Positions 54,863 to 64,000 of a stretch of 64,000 bases of DNA are shown piece by piece; position 1 is the first letter of the stretch, and every line of letters begins with the position of its first letter. Origin of the DNA: Erinaceus europaeus. Lineage: Eukaryota; Chordata; Mammalia; Eulipotyphla; Erinaceidae. Where the stretch lies: NCBI RefSeq assembly GCF_950295315.1, contig NC_080164.1:59676003-59740002 (forward strand), read 5' to 3'. The notes under the pieces are model-generated. The model did not search any database. It had not been told where the DNA came from and worked only from the letters and a program-made list of their open reading frames with translations. The position numbers and the translations under genes are program-made.

Positions 54863-55540
54863 CTGGGGAAGCAGAGCTCCAGGGCACATTGGTGGGGTCT
54901 TCAGTCCAGGGAAGCCTGGCCGGCATCCTGATGGCATCTGGAACCTGGTGGCTAAAAAGAGAGTTAAGATACACAAACAAATTGTTGAGCAATCATGGAC
55001 CCAAAGGTTGGAATAGTGGAGAGGAAGTGTTAGGGGGGTACTCACTGCAAACTCTAGTGTACTTCTGCTTTCAGGTATATATTTTGCAGTAGTTTATGGA
55101 TACATGTGAACATATGCTCTCTCTCACAGAACCTGGTGTATATCTAGGTTTTGGGACATTGTTAGAAAGTGATCCACCTGGGATGGAATTCGAGAATACT
55201 ATGAAAAGAAAGGTCTCACCTGAGTAATGAAGCTGAAGGGTTGTCATTCCACACCCGAAGTCCCCATACTACTAGGGAAAGAGAGAGGCAGGCTGGGAGT
55301 ATGAACCGACCAGTCAACGTCCATGTTCAGCGGGGAAGCAATTACAGAAGCCAGACCTTCTACCTTCTGCAACCCTCAATGACCCTGGGTCCATGCTCCC
55401 AGAGGGATAGAGAATGGGAAAGCTATCGGGGGGGGGGGGTATTGGATATGGAGATTGGGTGGTGGGAATTGTGTGGAGTTGTACCCCTCCTACCCTATGG
55501 TTTTGTTAATTTATCCTTTCTTAAATTAAAAAAAAATTTT
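54863..55540 (+). mobile_element. Twin-primed (5'-inverted) L1 3' UTR insertion
   Basis: 55,263-55,540 is L1 3' UTR in sense, ending in an A-rich tail. 54,863-55,262 is the immediately preceding part of the same 3' UTR in inverted orientation. The break is where sense 'CTTCCCCAGAGA' would meet 'CCCATACTACTAGGG', with little or no loss. AAAAATGAAACTTCT flanks it (54,848-54,862 and 55,541-55,555). Confidence 0.9.
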
Positions 55541-55555
55541 AAAAATGAAACTTCT

Positions 55556-56160
55556 AAAAAAAAAAGAAACACAGTTTTCCATTGCTACACTTATAATTAT
55601 TCTACCTTTCTTTTGACATCTTTCTGTCCACATTCTATATCAAACTGCTAGTCTGTAAGAGGTTAGTTTTCAGTCTTATTGTTTTTTTTTTTTTTTTACC
55701 CTTTTCCACTTATTAATTACCTAACATGTCTTTCCTGGTTCTCCATAAAAGTGTTTCCTTGTTTGAAAATCAATTTCTTTCTCTATTTTTATTTCACTTT
55801 AGTGTTCCTTATTGTTCAGTTTGAAGCTATTTCCTGAGTGATCAAGCTTAATCTTTTAGGTTAAACTAGTACATACAAGCCTTGCCATTTATTCCAATGG
55901 TCGCCTTTGATTTCAAAAGCTCTATGTCCATTAATTTGCTGCTTTATCTTCCATTCAGTTATTCTATAGATCATTTACAAAAGAAATCCATTCTAAATCT
56001 TATTCACAAATTTTGTTTTTCTTATTTTCATTCTCTCAAGGAAAAATCACTTTAATCTCAGATCTGTGAATCCTTGGTTTTCACTCCTGCTCTGTTTACT
56101 TACATCCCTGATTTGCTTTCTACCAGTCATCAAGTAGCTTTCCTTTCATGTTTAAAATTC
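55556..56160. other. Unannotated DNA
   Basis: Pyrimidine-rich, no recognised feature. Confidence 0.45.
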
Positions 56161-56413
56161 TTTTTTTTTTTTTTTTGCCACCATGGTTATCACTGGGGCT
56201 TGATGTCTGCATGGCTTCATCTTTTCCCATATCTTATTATTATTTTTCATAGAGTGGGAAAGATAGATAGAAAGATAGGAAGAAAGATAGAGAGAGAGAG
56301 ACAGAGAACAGGAAAGATACCTGCAGCATTACTCCACCAGTTAAAAAGTTTCCCCTTCTAGGTGAGAACATGGTAACATGTGTATCCCATTGGTTGAGCC
56401 TCCACCTGGTCTA
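56161..56413 (-). mobile_element. Old tRNA-type SINE with long-tail segment, minus strand
   Basis: Poly-T, GCCACCATGGTTATCACTGGGGCTTGATG, a GATAGAAAGATAGG-rich middle, CCTGCAGCATTACTCCACC, GGTAACATGTGTATCCC, CCTCCACCTGGTC. It mixes the long-tail segment of type I with a type II-like head. Confidence 0.8.
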
Positions 56414-56549
56414 TTTAAACTTCCTTATCTTCTATATTGTTTCCTTCATATTCACTGATAAAACTTTTTTGTTGTTTGTTTCATTTTTGTCTTCTCTTAC
56501 TGGAATACCTTTTTAAGTTGTTTACCTTATAAATTATTACTAAGCCCCC

Positions 56550-56715
56550 CCCACACCTCCACACACACCCAGAACCAGAGAGGTGAGGAGAATGAGAGGC
56601 ACCATAGCACGGGAGTTTCCCCTAATGTCATATCATCTCCCATATAGTGTCAAGGCTTGAATCTAGGCCACACACACTTCATCCTATCTCATGAGCTATC
56701 TCTCTGACCTAAATC
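56550..56715 (-). mobile_element. Degenerate SINE, minus strand
   Basis: CACCATAGCACGGGAGTTTCCC...GTGTCAAGGCTTGAATCTAGGCC...CATCCTATCTCATGAGCTATCTCTCTGACC fits a very old reversed tRNA-derived SINE. Confidence 0.5.
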
Positions 56716-57500
56716 CAGTTTTCTAATTTCTGCCAACATGATTTTACTTATATGCAAATGAGATCATACTATTATAGTGCAACATTCCTTACTGCATCAC
56801 TAAACTGAACTGTTAGCCTCCTCAAGATGTTATTGAAGATCTTTTTTTTTATTCATAAGCCATTCTTATTTCTCCTTTCTTATGAAGGCTCCCTATATTT
56901 CACACTCTGTATTTCAGTATATCATACTACTTCAACTTTCCTAATCAACCTGTGTACTCCCAACTTTAGGGTTTGGTACTTGACTCCCATATGTCCATTA
57001 AGTCCTCATTGATCTCCCCTGTGTAGATATGGTGTTCATTCTTCATCCTTTGATGAAAAAATCCAGAGAGAAAATGAGTAAGTTTTTCCAAAGGTAACAT
57101 CCACATGTAAATGTTCAACTATATGCACTTTTTTTTTCTCATCATCGCTCTTCACCCTCTACCCTCCCACACACATCTTGCATCTTTGTCACATTTACCT
57201 CAGACTAGTGGAAATACTGAGATCTGGGTGCCTTCGGATTTGTAATCCTCTGAGTCCTAAGCTCTTCATCAAGGCCTCAAAAGGTTTAGCGGAGAATATG
57301 AATTCTCATATTCTACTCTCTCTGTTACTAGTACTCTCGTGTTCAAACTGATAGGGCCCATAGGTCTTTAGCTTTGTACTCTTGTCTGACTCCCATCTAT
57401 GCTTTTAGCTCTACTAGTCTTTTGTTAATAACCTGCTTTTGTATGAACCCTTGATGTAGATTCTGTTTTTTGAGAATCTTATATGTTATTCAACTTCATT
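56716..57500. other. Unannotated DNA
   Basis: No gene or repeat family recognised. Confidence 0.45.
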
Positions 57501-57512
57501 GAAAGTACTTTT

Positions 57513-57786
57513 AGGGGGCCAGGAGGTAGCTCAGCTGGTTAAGCACACATGGTACAAACAGCTCAAAGATCCCTGTTCAAGTCCCTGGCTCCCCACCTGC
57601 GGTAGGGGGTGGGGGGTGTCATTTCACTAGCAGTGAAGCAGGTCTGTAGGTGTCTATCTTTCCCCCCTTCTTTCTGTCTTCCCCTCCTTTCTCTATTTCT
57701 CTCTGTCCTATCCAACAACAATAGCGAGAGCAACAATGCAGGCACAGAGCTCCAATGATAACCCTGGAGGCAATAAAAAAAGAAAA
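57513..57786 (+). mobile_element. Type I SINE (long tail) with target-site duplication
   Basis: GGGGGCCAGGAGGTAGCTCAGCTGGTTAAGCAC, box-B-like GTTCAAGTCCC, body with an extra GGTAGGGGGTGGGG, GAGCAACAATGCAGGCACAG, AATGATAACCCTGGAGGC, A-tail. GAAAGTACTTTT at 57,501-57,512 and 57,787-57,798. Confidence 0.93.
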
Positions 57787-57798
57787 GAAAGTACTTTT

Positions 57799-58588
57799 GA
57801 ACTTTGTTCATGCTTTTACTACATGCTGTTGATCTAAGTTGTCAGTCAAGTCCTAAATTATTTCTTGTTAAAGCAGGCACAGGTGGAGAATGTGCTCAAA
57901 CGGCCTTAGTGACCCTCTCCTCCAATTGCTTTGTTTTATTGATGAGGGACTGAGCAGCAGAGGTGTGGGCACGTGCTCAGCTCAAGGTCACAGCCTTTAT
58001 AAGTACAGACTAACGACCAAGACCAGAATCCTGATATTCCTGACACCCAAACTTATGCATTACATCAGGAAGTTTTCATAAATTTAAATTGGGTGATTTA
58101 AAAAGAATGAAAAGAAGTCAAACATTACTAAAGTAAAACAAATTTATCTGCAGATGAAAATAATTCAAAGGGGTATTAAGCTGTAACCTGAGGTGCAACT
58201 GAACTGACAACAACTTAATGTCCTTTACTTTGTTTTACTTTGCAGTTTTACATGAATGCCCTTTCCTCTAATGTCTACTTCAGAGAAAAGACATCAGCTA
58301 AGTAAGTAGTTTTAGGATGGGTTATATGTGTGTGAATTTACCACATAGCACTGAGCTAAATAAACTGTCTTAAAAATAAAAATTTATGAAATTACTACTG
58401 AAAGTCACACCATATCTATTTCACAGATTGTGATGAGTAATAGCTTCATATGTCTTACTTAAGATGACTCAAAGTGCCTTAAATGTATTGTGCTAGTGAT
58501 TTATATTCCCAGATAAGACATAAACACATAATTTTTTGTAGCTGCTATTATTCAAAATAATGGACTCAACATAGGGTGGAAGTGATTT
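57799..58588. other. Unannotated DNA
   Basis: No recognised feature. It includes GC-richer sequence at 57,880-57,990 without a supported gene. Confidence 0.45.
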
Positions 58589-58600
58589 ATTAGACTTTTA

Positions 58601-58872
58601 TTTGCCTCCAGGGTTATCACTGGGGCTTTGTGCCTGCACTATGAATCCACTGCTCCTGGTGGCCATTTTTTCCATTTTATTGGATAGAATAGAGATATTG
58701 AGAAGGGAGGGGAGGATAGAGAGGGAGCGAGAAAGATAGATACCAGCAGACCGACTTAATTGCTTGTGAAGTGTCCCCCCACCCCCAGCAGCTGAGAAGC
58801 AGGGGCTTGAACTGGGGTCCTTGTGCTTCCTACTATGTGCACTTAACTGGGTGTACCACTGCTTGGCACCCT
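58601..58872 (-). mobile_element. Long-tailed type I SINE, minus strand
   Basis: TTTGCCTCCAGGGTTATCACTGGGG, GCACTATGAATCCACTGCTCCTGG, body, CTACTATGTGCACTTAACTGGGTG. The flanks ATTAGACTTTTA (left) and ATTAGACATTTTTA (right) are its target duplication. Confidence 0.9.
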
Positions 58873-58886
58873 CATTAGACATTTTT

Positions 58887-59010
58887 AAAATATTTATTAT
58901 TATTACTTTTAGATAGAGACAATAGAGACAAAGAGGTAGAGAGGGAGTGAAGAAGATCACAAACCTGAAGTTTCCTCAATGCTAGACATAAACCTGGATG
59001 CATATATGGC
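58887..59010 (-). mobile_element. Partial old SINE, minus strand
   Basis: AAATATTTATTATTATTACTTTTAGATAGAGAC..., GAGGGAGTGAAGAAGATCAC, then fading after 58,985. Adjacent to the SINE at 58,601. Confidence 0.65.
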
Positions 59011-60255
59011 AAATAGGCATTTTTCTTTTTTAATTTTGATAATGAAGGTAACATACAACTCTAAATTCTCTATTTAGTTGAAAGATTCTGGTACCAGAGA
59101 TAACATATTATCATGATTTTACTAAAATTAACTTAAGCAAAGTTTTACATATCAAAATAAAAAAAAAGTCTTTGTGTGTGTATGTATGTGTAAAAGCATG
59201 TGTTAACAAATACACTCAAAGGTATATGAAACTTTATGGGACATGGCAGGTTTTCATAACATTAATGTCATTATAACTATAGGGTTAGAGAGCTATTATA
59301 GTTTTTTTATCTCAAAGGGAGAACATAATTCAAAATTTGAATGTACATTCTGATGTTCATTCTGATTATTTCAAATTATTTTTAACAGATTAAAGCTACA
59401 CACTGAAATGTTTTCCATTCATTAGAATGAGCAGAGGTTTAGCTCTCATCCTAACTTTTACACCATGAAGAAATGTCCTAAATATCAGTTCATAGAAATG
59501 ATGCTTGAGTACTTTCAGGGATCAAGAACTGCAATTTATCGTTTTAAGCAACTAATATGGTTTAGAAGTATTTTTCAAATATTTTATTTAGTTCATGTAT
59601 TTGCAAGTAACCAGTAAGTTATTACAAGTAGGCAGTACATAGAGAGTTAGAATTTTGTAACTGGATGTTATATAGTTTTATACAATTTTTTGTTTGTTTT
59701 GGGTTTTTTTGTAGGTAAAATCATTTACACCTGTGCAGACAAAACTGTATTCTAACCTCTGCTATTTTTTAAACTGTATATTTTATAAAACAGATAATCT
59801 CAGTATATTTTAATAGGTAGACAACTCTTCTACACAAATAGAAATTTTATTATCCTATTCTGAAACCTTAATATCGATAAAATATGGTTTAGAAAAAACT
59901 TTTCTGTACTTATATGAATTCTGCTTTTATAAATTTCAAACCGTTGACAAAATTCTGCCCTCTGGTGGCATATGGAATTAGTGAAGTTCTTTTCTGTCTT
60001 TTTTTTTCCATAAAATTCTTTTTCAGATACTTGAAAACAGAAAAATATGTGTCAGTCCCTTGTGTTTTTTTTTTAAACAAAGTTGAAGCTTTTCTAGTTA
60101 TTTAAGCACTTTCCATCTCATATAGTATTTATTTTTTATAGCCCCACAGTATAGTCTAACTGGTGAAATCCTCTTTTAAGTTTGGTATTTATTTGAGAAA
60201 ACTCTATTTTATTGTTCCTGATTTATTCATTCAACAAATATTATTTAGTATTTTT
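59011..60255. other. Unannotated single-copy-like DNA
   Basis: About 1.25 kb without repeats or genes recognised. It holds a CTCF-like motif at 59,957. Confidence 0.45.
59957..59968 (-). promoter_or_regulatory. Candidate CTCF core motif
   Basis: On the minus strand CCACCAGAGGGC matches the CTCF core CCASYAGRKGGC at every position. It lies in unannotated AT-rich DNA. A single 12-bp match is weak evidence of binding. Confidence 0.4.
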
Positions 60256-60521
60256 TAAAAGTTTTTATTTATTATAGTACGCTGTTATTGTTCCACAATT
60301 TGTTTATTATTGCCACCAGGGTTATTGCTGTTTCTATTTTATTGGAAAGGACTGAGAGAAATTGAGAGAGAAGGGGGGAGGGAGAGAGAAAGATAAATAC
60401 CTGCAGACTTTCATCGCCGCTTGTGATGTGTCCTCCCTGCAGGTGGGGAGAGATAGCAGGCACCTGGGTTCTTATGCATGGTAATATGTGTACTTAACCA
60501 GGAACATCACCATCAGACCCC
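60256..60521 (-). mobile_element. Type I-like SINE, diverged, minus strand
   Basis: TTTTTATTTATTATAGTACG..., TTATTGCCACCAGGGTTATTGC, TATTTTATTGGAAAGGACTGAG, CTGCAGGTGGGGAG, ATGGTAATATGTGTACTTAACC, CACCATCAGACCCC. Confidence 0.85.
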
Positions 60522-60647
60522 ACATTATTTTTAGCTTCTTAGCTGTGCCTAATTTATATATTAAACTAATTTTTGTTCAAAAATTCTAATTATATTGGTG
60601 AAGTAATTATATATATAGAACAGTTGTTGAAAAATGAGTACAGTGGT

Positions 60648-62261
60648 TCCCAGAAGATGGCGGACTGAGAAGCTGCTAGTGGCTTGAGCTCTGACCACGT
60701 CTCCTGGAAATGGTAGGATTTTCTGCCTTTAGTAGGCCAGTCAATAAGGGGTCCTAGCGGTGACACCAAGGAGGTGACTATAACTTAATTTGGGTTAAGA
60801 ATTAGAGTAGGAAAAAAGGGGAAATATTTTTTTTCCTTTTAATTTTTAAGCATACCTTCTCACCTTTGCCCCCCCCCCCCATTAACCAGTCCCTGGGGAC
60901 TAGCTCCTAGCAGGATCCCCTGCTAGGAGCTCCTTTTCTTTACCAAATTCCTGTCCCACCAGGGAGTATCATTAATTCTAAGTCTATACCCTTCTGAAAC
61001 CTCTGGCCTTTTTTCTTTCTAAGTAGCCAACCCCCCCCACCTCACCCCACATAGCTAATTAAATAATTAAAAATAAATAAATTTTAAAAACCCTTTCCTT
61101 TCACTGCTCTTTTATGACTGTTCTTTTCTTATCTTTTTCTTTTTTCTCTCTTTTTTTTTCTTTTTCTCATTCTTGTCATCCTTTCTTCCTTAATCCTACA
61201 GCTTCCAAAGCCACAGCCCCCAGCCCCTACAACACCAAACAGTGTGCTTTTTTGAATTCACTGATACACATTTGGGAATTATTTTGGGGAAGAATTCTCA
61301 CTCAGTGTGGACTCTCACTGCGAGTGAGAGTCCCTTCCTCCTTTAGCCACCCCTAGAATATACAGTGGATAGTAGATTTGCATAACTGTCTATTTCAGCT
61401 ATCCTTCTCTAGTCCTGAGGTTTTTTTTTTTCCTCATTCTTAACAATCAGCTGCCTCTGATCACAAGGTTTGAGGTAATCTGGGACAGGGTTTTTATTTT
61501 ATTTTATTTTTACCCTGCTCTCTTTTACTATTAATATTATATAAAGGCATATATCTTCCCCCTTTAGGTTGATCAGAATTAACTCTTAGCATATATTCCA
61601 GTGCTAGGGTAGTGGGCATCTTATCTATTGTGGGAGGAACTTGTCTCCTTAATCCTACCTCCTCTACAGACTCTCCCCTCCCTCCCCCTCCTACCTAATC
61701 AAAAAAATTAAATTAAATTAAATTAAATTAAAATTAAGTAATAAAAAACCTTTCCTTTCACTGCTCTTTAATTATAGCTCTTTTTCTTATCTTTTCCCTT
61801 TTCTCTCTCTTATCCCTTATTTCTTTTTTTTTTTTTATCTTGTCATACACTTCTTCCTTCTTTGCCTTTCTGAATTTGTGAATTATTTTGGGGAAGAAAT
61901 CTGACTCAGAGTGGACTCTCTATATGTGTATCTCTGCTCTACTTCCCTTTCCCCTCTTGTTACCCCTAGAATATACAGTGGATAGTAGATTTGCATAACT
62001 GTCTATTCTTGCTATCCCTTCTTTCTTTTCTCTATCTTCTTCACTGGGATTTGGTTACTATTTTTTCACGGACTGGAGAAATTGTTTGGCTAACTGGTAA
62101 TGATTAAACTGCTTCAATACTTGATTCAGTTGCTACTGTAATTCCTGAGGTTGGTGAGTGCAATTGTCATAAAGGTATTTAGTACAGTGTTGCTTGTGCT
62201 CAAGACACAACAACTGAGGAACAACAGAGCATATAAAAAAAGAAACACATAAATCAAAAAA
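60648..62261 (+). promoter_or_regulatory. L1F 5' UTR / promoter
   Basis: The AAGATGGCGG motif (YY1-type) is at the 5' end, with a single promoter module (GGCCAGTCAATAAGGGG, GGTGACACC), then pyrimidine-rich, C-run and (TAAAT)n-like sequence. It shows the uninterrupted form of the L1C 5' UTR: L1B's target site in L1C corresponds to about 61,805-61,820 here. Confidence 0.85.
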
Positions 62262-63175
62262 ATGGGTAGATCAAAAACAAATAAAACTGCTACTCCGATG
62301 AATGAAGACAAGAGCTCACAAGAAATTACAAATCAGCCAGAAGTAACCATATATAAGAAAAGTATGCAAGCAATAATAAACTTCTAAATCACAGAAATGA
62401 AAACAACATTGGAGGAAAGGAATGGCAGTATTAGGGAAACAACAGTTGAGACCCCCAAGGAAAATACTGATTATCTTGAGGCAATTAGAGAACTGAAAGC
62501 TGAAATAGCTGTAATGAAGAAAGAAACTGAGACAAGGGAAAGCAGACTAACAGAAGCAGAAAACAGAATTAGTCAGACAGAGGATGAGTTAGAGAAAATG
62601 AAGAAAGAGGTGAACGAGCTTAAAAAGAGATTGAGAGACACTGAAAACAACAAAAGAGACATATGGGACAATCTCAAAAGAAGTAACATTCATATAATTG
62701 GCCTGCCAGAGGAAGAAAGAGAGGAAGGGGAAGCAAACATCCTAGAGGAAATAACAGAAGAAAACTTCCCAGACATGAATAACAGAAAGGTTATCAAGAT
62801 TCAAGAGGCCCAGAGAGTACCAAATACAATCAACCCAGACCTGAAGACACCAAGACAAGTCATAGTCACAATGAGAAGGAGTAAGGATAAAGAAAGGATC
62901 CTAAAGGCTGCAAGAGAGAAACAAAAAGTCACATACAAGAGAAAACCCATAAGATAATCTGCAGACTTCTCCACTCAAACTTTAAAGCCAGAAGGGAATG
63001 GCAAGATATCTATGGAACCCTGAATGAAAAAGGGTTTCAACCAAGGATAATATATCCTACTAGACTTTCATTCAAACTAGATGGAGGGATCAAAACCTTC
63101 TTAGACAAACAACAGTTAAAGGAGGCAACCATCACCAAACCGGCCCTGAAAGAGGTTCTAAAAGACATCTTATAA
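62262..63175 (+). pseudogene. L1F ORF1, stops and a frameshift
   Basis: Starts MGRSKTNKTATPMNEDKS. TAA at 62,385-62,387 (codon 42) is private to this copy. The clear open part, 62,397-62,957, holds the coiled coil (RELKAEIAVMKKETETRE, QTEDELEKMKKEV) and RRM start (IHIIGLPEEEREEGEA). TAA at 62,955-62,957 (codon 232) is shared with L1C. A one-base loss near 62,985 shifts the C-terminal domain; the total of 914 nt is not a multiple of three. Confidence 0.93.
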
Positions 63176-63233
63176 CAAGACCATCACTATAATACTTGCA
63201 ATATATCAGAGCAAACAAAATTTATTTTGAACA

Positions 63234-64000
63234 ATGGAACTACAATACATTAAATCCATAATATCAATAAACGTCAATGGCTAAAAGTCACCCATCAAAA
63301 GGAACAGGGTTGAAGGATGGATCAGAAAACGTAACCCAACCATATGCTGCTTGCAAGAATCCCATCTGCCACAGCAAGATAAACAAAGACTTAAAGTGAA
63401 AGGATGGAAAACTATCATACAGGCTAACAGACCACATAAAAGGGAAGGAACAGCCATTCTCATCTCAGACACATAGATTTTAGATTAAATAAAGTAATAA
63501 AAGATAGGCATGGACATTACATAATGATTAGAGGATCAATCATCCAAGAAGACTTAACAATTATTAACATCTATGCACCCAATGAGGGACCATCTAAATA
63601 CATTAAGCACCTACTGAAAGAATTTCAAAAATACATCAATAGTAATACAATAATAGTGGAAGACTTCAATACCCCACTATCACACTTAGACAAATCAACA
63701 AAGCAGAGAACCAATAAAGATACCAGAGAATTGAATGAAGAGATTGACAGACTAGACCTCTTGGACATTTTCAGAGTCCTTCACCCCAAAAAACTGGAAT
63801 ACACCTTCTTTTTAAATCCACATAACACATGCTCAAGGATAGACCACATGTTAGGCCACAAAGACAGCATCAATAAATTCAAGAGCATCGAAATCATCCC
63901 AAGTATCTTCTCAGACCACAGTGGAGAAAAACTAACATTTAACAACAAACAGAAAATTATTAAAAGCCACAGAATTAGGAAACTAAACAACACTCTCCAT
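63234..64000 (+). pseudogene. L1F ORF2, 5' part
   Basis: ATG at 63,234 (MELQYIKSIISINVNG). A stop soon follows (TAA at 63,282-63,284, where L1B reads Leu). Endonuclease motifs remain: CLQESHL (Glu), EDFNTPLS (the catalytic-site Gly changed to Glu before Asp), [22 protein letters not shown] base loss near 63,473 shifts the frame. It runs off the window before the reverse transcriptase region. Confidence 0.9.

Larger units (their letters stand above)
60648..64000 (+). mobile_element. L1F: plus-strand L1, cut by the window end
   Basis: Starts CCCAGAAGATGGCGGACTGAGAAG, then a ~1.6-kb 5' UTR, a broken ORF1 and the start of ORF2. It is of the same subfamily as L1C and collinear with it throughout. 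The 3' end and the second target duplication are outside the window. Confidence 0.92.

Overview
This window is mammalian nuclear DNA made almost entirely of interspersed repeats. I found no host protein-coding gene, rRNA, functional tRNA gene or CRISPR array. The repeat repertoire points to a hedgehog (Erinaceidae, probably Erinaceus). It has abundant tRNA-derived SINEs with a head like GGGAGTCGGGCGGTAGCGCAG, a CTCCCCACCTGCAGGGG body and a CAACAAGGGCAACAAAAGGG tail. It also has several related SINE families, recently active L1 LINEs and class II endogenous retroviruses (ERVs). The species call rests on recall of these families, not on a search.

Four SINE types are separated here by sequence. 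Type I ends in (CAACAAGGG)/AATAAATA. Type II has CTGTCTCTATCCAATAAATAAA near its end. Type III has TATCTTTCTCATTAATAAATAAA. Type IV has GCATAATGGTTATGCAAAAAGACTTTCATGCCTGAGGC.

Layout: 1-334 is part of an ERV LTR. 335-13,060 holds old L1 pieces, SINEs, microsatellites and unannotated single-copy-like DNA. 13,060-17,635 is an old minus-strand L1 (L1D) interrupted by a type I SINE and by an internally deleted ERV. 19,221-42,670 is a nested tower. A type IV SINE is split by a plus-strand L1 (L1C). L1C is split in its 5' UTR by a minus-strand L1 (L1B, 20,441-35,964). L1B is split in ORF2 by another minus-strand L1 (L1A, 23,570-29,852) and by an ERV with inverted LTRs (31,317-33,096). 42,690-60,520 is old L1-like DNA, a 5'-truncated L1 (L1E), a twin-primed L1 tail, many SINEs and unannotated DNA. 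60,648-64,000 is the 5' part of another plus-strand L1 (L1F), cut by the window end.

Two L1 ORF1 frames are intact (L1B, 304 aa; L1A, 324 aa). With its two insertions and one copy of each target duplication removed, L1B ORF2 is a 1,275-codon frame broken by a single stop codon, so its lineage was recently active. The most unusual items are the ERV with two inverted, U3-ended LTR arms and a perfect 6-bp target duplication, a 42-bp SINE head inserted without any tail, a doubled promoter module in L1B, and a premature ORF1 stop shared by L1C and L1F.
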